19,798 nucleotides of DNA from Muribaculaceae bacterium. Its GTDB lineage: Bacteria > Bacteroidota > Bacteroidia > Bacteroidales > Muribaculaceae. The notes below the pieces were generated by a model. The model ran no database searches, was not told where the DNA came from, and saw only the letters and a list, made by a program, of their open reading frames with translations. The stretch's first letter is position 1; every line of letters begins with the position of its first letter. The translations under genes and the position numbers were made by a program. The stretch lies in assembly GCA_009775195.1 (NCBI GenBank), contig VSPF01000031.1, positions 1-19,798 of the forward strand, read 5' to 3'. This document shows positions 15,243 to 19,798 of the stretch, piece after piece.

Positions 15243-18200
15243 ATGAAATACATTGCGATTTTTTATCTCCTTATTGTTTGTCTTGCTGTTTTTGACGTAA
15301 GGGCCGACAACTCGCCCCTTGTGGTTGAGCATATTGACTTGAAAGACGGTCTATCAAACAATTTCGTGACTGATATAACACAGGACAAACATGGTTTTCT
15401 ATGGGTTGGCACTGATGCCGGGTTGAACCGGTTCGACGGGGAAAATTTTAAAGTTTTCAGCGAGAAGGACACCAAGCTTGACGGTAACTCTATCAACGTG
15501 CTTTTTTACGATGACAATACTGATAAACTATGGATAGGTACAAAAAAGGGCTTGAATGTGCTTGACTGTGCCACCCAGGAGTTCGATGAACTAATATTAC
15601 CTGCCGAAGTGGGTGATAAGAGTGTCAATGTGGTCGATTTTATGCGTTCTGCCGACGGTAGTATATACATATTGAATCATTACGATTTTATATTGCGCTA
15701 CAAGCCGGGCGATGGTAAAATCGATTATTATGACGAAACGAACTTCCCTGGCTTGCCCATGTCGTTCAGATGTATTACCGATGGTGGGCATGGCAACCTC
15801 TATATCGGTCATGCCAATTATGGTTTCAGCGTTGTAAACAGCACCACGGGCAAGGTCGAGAACTACGCGCACAGGGTAGGCGACAGCAAGAGCCTGCCCG
15901 GAAACAATGTGCGCACGGTTTTGGTTGACCGATATAATAATGTGTGGGTCGGGACTGACAACGGTCTCGCACTCTTTAATCCGCTGTCGAAGGACTTTAC
16001 AACATTTTCGGGTAGTTCGGGCAACCTTGACCCGCTGGGGTCGCACAATGTATATTCGATTACCGAGTCATCTGACGGCCTGTTGTGGATAGGCTGTGAT
16101 ATTGGCGGAGTCTTCATCCTCGACATTCGCGATTTGTCGTTTGCCAATCCCGACAGGCTGAAACTGGTCAACCTGCCTGTAAGCGACGACCGCAACGGCA
16201 TATCTTCGGTCAATGTAAGGTCTACATTTCAGGACTCGTTCGGCAATATGTGGGTTGGCAATTACAGCGAAGGTCTCGACTTTATAAGCCGCACCCAGCC
16301 CGAATTTAAAATCCTGCCATATTTTACCACTTCGGGAAATATGCTTAAAGAAAAACCCGTATGGGCGCTATATACCGATAGCGACAGCAAGCTGTGGGTG
16401 GGCGAAAACGAAATCGTCGTCTTCGACGAAGGAGGGCTATATCGCACATACAGGCTCGATAAATATCTGGATAATCCGCATAGCCGTGTATGCGCGCTAA
16501 TACGGCTTGACGACAAAGTGCTGTTCAGTTCTTTTGAAAACGGAGTGTTCTCGCTCGATGTCGCCAGTGGCAAGGTGACAAGGCTCACACCGCCCGGTGA
16601 TAAGAACTATGCCAACGTGTTTGCCTCGTTGCCCGGCAACAAGGTATATCTCGGTATGCAGGACGGCCTGTATGAATATGCCGATGGCAAAATTAATTTT
16701 CAAAATTCACTTTCGCGTTATATCCATTATCTTATACCCAACGGGGTGTTGACCGACAGCCGGAGCAACACGTGGATTGGCACCTATGGCGACGGTATAT
16801 TTATAATTGACGGTGGCGGCAAACTGCTTCATCATCTCGACAATGCCCACGGCCTCGCCTCGAATGCTGTAAAACAGCTTTTTACCGACTCGCGAGGTTG
16901 GGTGTGGGTTGCCGGGCAGGACGGGCTGAGCATCATCAAAGACACCGACAAACCTCTCGATATCGAGACATTCGGCTATGAGTCGGGCCTCAATGATGTA
17001 CATATCCATGCTATTGAGGAAGACTCGAGGGGAAACGTGTGGTTTAGCACCAATAACGGCCTGGCGAAGTGGAATAAGGACTCGTCGAAATTTGAAAATT
17101 ACGATTACCACGACGGTCTGCCTCACAGCAGTTTTATCGACCGGGGGGCATGTAGTACGCCCGACGGCAGGCTATATTTCGGTTCTCTCGACGGTATATG
17201 CTATTTTACTCCGGAGCATTTTCCGAATATACAGGAGGATGTGCCGGTGCGGATTGTGGAATGTCAGAATATCATACGCCCCGGCGACAGCGACGGTGAT
17301 TTATACTCCGGCGACCGGGGGGAAATCAAGGTACCATACGATATGAACTCCTTGAGGATACTCTTCTCGGTTCCCGATTACTCGCAAAGCAGGGTAGTGG
17401 AGTATTCGTATATGGTAGAAGGTCTCGACGATGACTGGATTATGGCCGGGCGCGAACATGAGGCGACATTGCGAAATCTTGTCCCGGGTACGTATAGATT
17501 CAAGGTGCGTGCGAGGCTCAGAAACCAGGACTGGAACGACAAAAACGTAGCGTCTCTCAAAATTATAGTTACCCCACCTGTTTGGCTAACATGGTATGCC
17601 AAAACTTTTTATGTTTTATTAGCCTTGCTCGTTATTTATCTTGTAGTGCGTTTCTACAAACACCGGTTGATGCTGAAGAGCTCGCTCGAAATGGAGCGAC
17701 GCAAGAGCATAGACAACCAACAACTCAACAACGAGCGACTACGTTTTTATACCAATATCACTCATGAACTGCGCACGCCTCTCACGCTCATACTCGGACC
17801 TCTCGAAGACCTCGTAGCCGACAACCAGTTTCCCGAGGAGTATCGCAAGCGGATTAAAACCATACATGCCAGTGCACAACGTTTGCTCAACCTGATAAAT
17901 CAGATACTCGAATTTCGCAAGACCGAAACCGAGAACAGGCGTCTCGCCGTTGTCAAAGGTCAGATTGCAACGGTGGTGACTGAAATCGGTTTGCGCTATA
18001 AAGAGCTTAATCATAATGACAAGGTATCGATAAATCTAAATATCCGCTCCGACATACCTGAGATTTATTTCGATAGCGACATTATCCACACCATACTCAA
18101 CAACTTGCTCAGCAACGCTGTCAAATATACTCCCGAGGGTACGATTGACCTCGACCTCGCTACAGTCGAGGTCGACAATGTGGGCTACGTGGAAATTTCG

Positions 18201-19307
18201 GTTGCCGATACCGGTTATGGTATCGATGCCAAAGCAGTGCCTCATATTTTTGACCGCTACTATCAGGCCGAGGGTAAACATCAGGCATCGGGCACCGGTA
18301 TCGGTCTGGCATTGGTGAGGTCGCTGTCAGACCTGCACGAAGGTTTCCTGACTGTTGAGAGCAAGGTCGGCAAGGGGACGGTGTTTGTGTTCAGGCTCAG
18401 AATCGATAATACATATCCTGATGCCCTGCACAAAGAAAACACTGAGAAATCATTGCCCGAGGCCGGCGAGGCCGATGCCGAAAACAAGTCGGACAACCGC
18501 CCCGTAGTATTGGTGATAGAGGATAACGACGATATACGCGAATATATAGAGACATCGCTATCGTCGAAGTATCAGACCTTGTCGGCAACCAATGGTAAAG
18601 AGGGCCTCGAACTCGCACGAAAGAATGTGCCCGACGTGATAGTGAGCGATATCATGATGCCGGTAATGGACGGTATGGAGCTGTGTAAGAGCATAAAGGC
18701 CGATATCGCGACGAGCCATATACCGGTCATATTGCTCACCGCCAAAGACTCGATTCAAGACAAGGAGGCGGGTTATGAAATCGGGGCTGACTCTTACCTT
18801 ACCAAGCCTTTCAGTGCAAAGCTGCTTATAAACCGCATCAAGAACATACTCGAGTCGCGACGTATGCTGGCTAAGCTGATATCGGTGCATGTAGAGGGTG
18901 TGCCACAGCAGTCCCAAGGCAGTGACGATGATAACGCCGATGCTAATACGCCGGATACCCCGGCACTTAAACTGAGTCGCCTCGATGAGATGTTCATACA
19001 GAAATTTACACGTATCGTCGAGGACAATATCACTATGGAAGGTCTTGACATGTCGTACATACTGCAGGCCCTGAATATGAGTCATTCGACCCTCTATCGC
19101 AAGATAAAGGGCCTTACGGGCATGTCGGGCAACGAATTTATCAGAAAAATCAGGCTCAAGCGGGGCTATGAACTTCTTCGTGACGGTTGCAATGTGTCGG
19201 AGGCCGCCTATTCGTGCGGCTTCAACGATGTGGGCTATTTCCGCAACTGCTTCAAGGCCGAGTATGGCATGTCGCCGTCGCAGTTTATCAAGCAAATGAC
19301 GCAATAA
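15243..19307 (+). CDS. Hybrid two-component system sensor/regulator (HTCS)
   Basis: A 1354-residue one-protein signalling system for a polysaccharide locus. Order: signal peptide (MKYIAIFYLLIVCLAVFDVRA); a periplasmic two-propeller sensor with at least ten Reg_prop repeats of the type WVGTDAGLNRFD, WIGTKKGLNVLD and WIGTYGDGIFIID; a Y_Y_Y-type domain (about 690-775); a transmembrane helix (about 780-803); histidine kinase with His841 in ITHELRTPL, N box NNLLSNAVKY (953-962), G1 DTGYGI (989-994) and G2 GTGIGL (1017-1022); a receiver with acidic pocket EDND (1093-1096), phospho-acceptor Asp1136 in SDIMMPVMDG and Lys1188; and a C-terminal AraC-type double helix-turn-helix (about 1255-1354). All catalytic residues are intact. 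It should sense an oligosaccharide and activate the divergent susC-susD-GH30 genes. The frame is open from 15183, but the promoter box and signal peptide support 15243. Confidence 0.95.
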   Translation: MKYIAIFYLLIVCLAVFDVRADNSPLVVEHIDLKDGLSNNFVTDITQDKHGFLWVGTDAGLNRFDGENFKVFSEKDTKLDGNSINVLFYDDNTDKLWIGTKKGLNVLDCATQEFDELILPAEVGDKSVNVVDFMRSADGSIYILNHYDFILRYKPGDGKIDYYDETNFPGLPMSFRCITDGGHGNLYIGHANYGFSVVNSTTGKVENYAHRVGDSKSLPGNNVRTVLVDRYNNVWVGTDNGLALFNPLSKDFTTFSGSSGNLDPLGSHNVYSITESSDGLLWIGCDIGGVFILDIRDLSFANPDRLKLVNLPVSDDRNGISSVNVRSTFQDSFGNMWVGNYSEGLDFISRTQPEFKILPYFTTSGNMLKEKPVWALYTDSDSKLWVGENEIVVFDEGGLYRTYRLDKYLDNPHSRVCALIRLDDKVLFSSFENGVFSLDVASGKVTRLTPPGDKNYANVFASLPGNKVYLGMQDGLYEYADGKINFQNSLSRYIHYLIPNGVLTDSRSNTWIGTYGDGIFIIDGGGKLLHHLDNAHGLASNAVKQLFTDSRGWVWVAGQDGLSIIKDTDKPLDIETFGYESGLNDVHIHAIEEDSRGNVWFSTNNGLAKWNKDSSKFENYDYHDGLPHSSFIDRGACSTPDGRLYFGSLDGICYFTPEHFPNIQEDVPVRIVECQNIIRPGDSDGDLYSGDRGEIKVPYDMNSLRILFSVPDYSQSRVVEYSYMVEGLDDDWIMAGREHEATLRNLVPGTYRFKVRARLRNQDWNDKNVASLKIIVTPPVWLTWYAKTFYVLLALLVIYLVVRFYKHRLMLKSSLEMERRKSIDNQQLNNERLRFYTNITHELRTPLTLILGPLEDLVADNQFPEEYRKRIKTIHASAQRLLNLINQILEFRKTETENRRLAVVKGQIATVVTEIGLRYKELNHNDKVSINLNIRSDIPEIYFDSDIIHTILNNLLSNAVKYTPEGTIDLDLATVEVDNVGYVEISVADTGYGIDAKAVPHIFDRYYQAEGKHQASGTGIGLALVRSLSDLHEGFLTVESKVGKGTVFVFRLRIDNTYPDALHKENTEKSLPEAGEADAENKSDNRPVVLVIEDNDDIREYIETSLSSKYQTLSATNGKEGLELARKNVPDVIVSDIMMPVMDGMELCKSIKADIATSHIPVILLTAKDSIQDKEAGYEIGADSYLTKPFSAKLLINRIKNILESRRMLAKLISVHVEGVPQQSQGSDDDNADANTPDTPALKLSRLDEMFIQKFTRIVEDNITMEGLDMSYILQALNMSHSTLYRKIKGLTGMSGNEFIRKIRLKRGYELLRDGCNVSEAAYSCGFNDVGYFRNCFKAEYGMSPSQFIKQMTQ

Positions 19308-19359
19308 CGTCACTTTAATCAGATTGATATTTTTTATAAAAACATATATTGCATTTCTA

Positions 19360-19390
19360 TTGTTAATGTAATATATTTGCATTAACTTTG
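19360..19390 (+). promoter_or_regulatory. Promoter of the toxin-antitoxin operon
   Basis: TTG at 19360-19362 and TAACTTTG at 19383-19390 are separated by 20 bases, a full match to the Bacteroidetes -33/-7 consensus. A second -7-like TATATTTG occurs at 19372-19379. Transcription from about 19397 leaves a short leader before the antitoxin ATG at 19411. Confidence 0.7.
19362..19386. repeat. Inverted repeat over the toxin-antitoxin promoter
   Basis: GTTAATG (19362-19368) and CATTAAC (19380-19386) are perfect 7-bp arms around an 11-base spacer. They overlap the -33 and -7 elements, the classic position for an antitoxin or toxin-antitoxin complex to repress its own operon. Confidence 0.65.
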
Positions 19391-19410
19391 CAGCCTAAAA
19401 TAACATTGAC

Positions 19411-19665
19411 ATGGATATAGCATTAAAGAAAAATCAGAGTTTCCGACTTCCTGTTGATTTAATCGACAGGCTAAAGCAATTGGCAAAGCGTCAGAACCGT
19501 AGCCTGAATAACTATGTGGAGACACTGCTCCTCGATGCTGCTTATCATGAACCCAACGCTACCACTATCGCAGCTATGAAAGAAGCTGAGAGTGGGGCAT
19601 TACGCAATGCGCCTGAACTTGACATGACTTCAATCGAAGCCATGGAAAAATCTATGGGCTTATGA
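19411..19665 (+). CDS. Type II antitoxin, ribbon-helix-helix type
   Basis: An 84-residue protein. The N-terminal half fits a ribbon-helix-helix DNA-binding fold: a short strand (NQSFRLPV), a first helix (DLIDRLKQLAKRQ), a turn at NRS and a second helix (LNNYVETLLLDAA). The C-terminal half (about 48-84), with TTIAAMKEAESG, is the kind of acidic segment that wraps the toxin. It should neutralise the toxin encoded next and repress the operon through the inverted repeat at 19362-19386. Its stop overlaps the toxin start by 4 bp (ATGA), giving translational coupling. RelB/DinJ-like by context; I cannot place it in a precise subfamily. Confidence 0.85.
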   Translation: MDIALKKNQSFRLPVDLIDRLKQLAKRQNRSLNNYVETLLLDAAYHEPNATTIAAMKEAESGALRNAPELDMTSIEAMEKSMGL

Positions 19666-19798
19666 AAAAGTTGAAAGCATCATCTCAATATAAAAAAGAT
19701 TATAAACGATTTCGCAACAATCCTAAAAAGGTAGAAAAATTATTTAGAATTCTTGAACTATTAAGGGCAGAGCAACCTATCCCGGAGGAACATAAGCC
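19662..19798 (+). CDS. YafQ/RelE-family mRNA interferase toxin, 3' end outside window
   Basis: Only the first 45 codons are present. The start MKKLKASSQYKKDYKRF and the later LELLRAEQPIPEEHK match the N-terminal pattern of YafQ-type toxins: a basic first strand and helix, a second helix, then a turn with a Pro-rich segment before the conserved His region. Such toxins bind the ribosome and cleave mRNA in the A site, and are held inactive by the antitoxin. Catalytic residues lie beyond the window, so activity cannot be judged. It is coupled to the antitoxin by a 4-bp overlap. Confidence 0.8.
   Translation, partial: MKKLKASSQYKKDYKRFRNNPKKVEKLFRILELLRAEQPIPEEHK

Noticed and set aside
19297..19336. 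Terminator after the hybrid regulator gene
   Set aside because: TGACG (19297-19301) and CGTCA (19308-19312) form only a 5-bp stem spanning the stop codon, and the T run at 19330-19335 is 17 bases away, too far for a normal intrinsic terminator.
18558..19382. 274-codon - strand ORF over the end of the regulator gene
   Set aside because: Antisense to the intact receiver and AraC domains; no independent motif or promoter.
1..19798. CRISPR arrays, tRNA/rRNA genes, insertion sequences
   Set aside because: No spaced direct-repeat array, cloverleaf-like or rRNA-like sequence, or transposase reading frame was seen.

Overview
The window looks like a Bacteroidales chromosome, possibly Muribaculaceae (family level is a guess from overall protein style). 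The signs are a SusC/SusD pair, a one-protein hybrid two-component regulator with a periplasmic propeller sensor, several TAnnTTTG-type promoter boxes of the Bacteroidetes primary sigma factor, and weak Shine-Dalgarno signals. There are no rRNA or tRNA genes, no CRISPR array and no recognisable transposase. No stretch longer than 300 bases lacks a gene.

Region 1 (36-1935, + strand) is housekeeping: triosephosphate isomerase, a strong terminator-like hairpin, then a small exported SPOR-domain protein and GTP cyclohydrolase I four bases apart.

Region 2 (1903-7694, - strand) is a compact four-gene restriction-modification operon. In transcription order it encodes two different cytosine-C5 methyltransferases, an McrB-like AAA+ GTPase and a PD-(D/E)XK nuclease of the McrC/LlaJI class. 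Gene content and order match the LlaJI type of GTP-dependent restriction system, in which each methyltransferase protects one strand of an asymmetric site and the GTPase-nuclease pair cuts unmodified DNA. The genes are nearly fused: two 8-bp overlaps and one 3-bp gap. The nuclease 3' end overlaps the convergent folE 3' end by 33 bp. A perfect 20-bp palindrome overlaps the likely operon promoter, yet no controller-protein gene is present.

Region 3 (7824-19307) is a small polysaccharide utilization locus. A hybrid two-component regulator (+) is divergent from susC, susD and a secreted GH30 glycoside hydrolase (-). SusC/SusD would bind and import a glycan fragment, GH30 would cleave the glycan, and the regulator would sense the product and activate the divergent genes. 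The 282-bp divergent intergenic region holds several dyads that could be operators. A long hairpin separates susD from GH30, and a terminator-like hairpin closes the unit ahead of the restriction operon.

Region 4 (19360-19798, + strand) is a type II toxin-antitoxin pair: a complete ribbon-helix-helix-type antitoxin and the first 45 codons of a YafQ/RelE-like toxin, cut by the window end. Its promoter is a good consensus match with an inverted repeat laid over it.

Nothing here is a wholly unknown system. The items most worth following are the LlaJI-type operon with its palindromic promoter, its unusual methyltransferase insertions, and its seam with folE.
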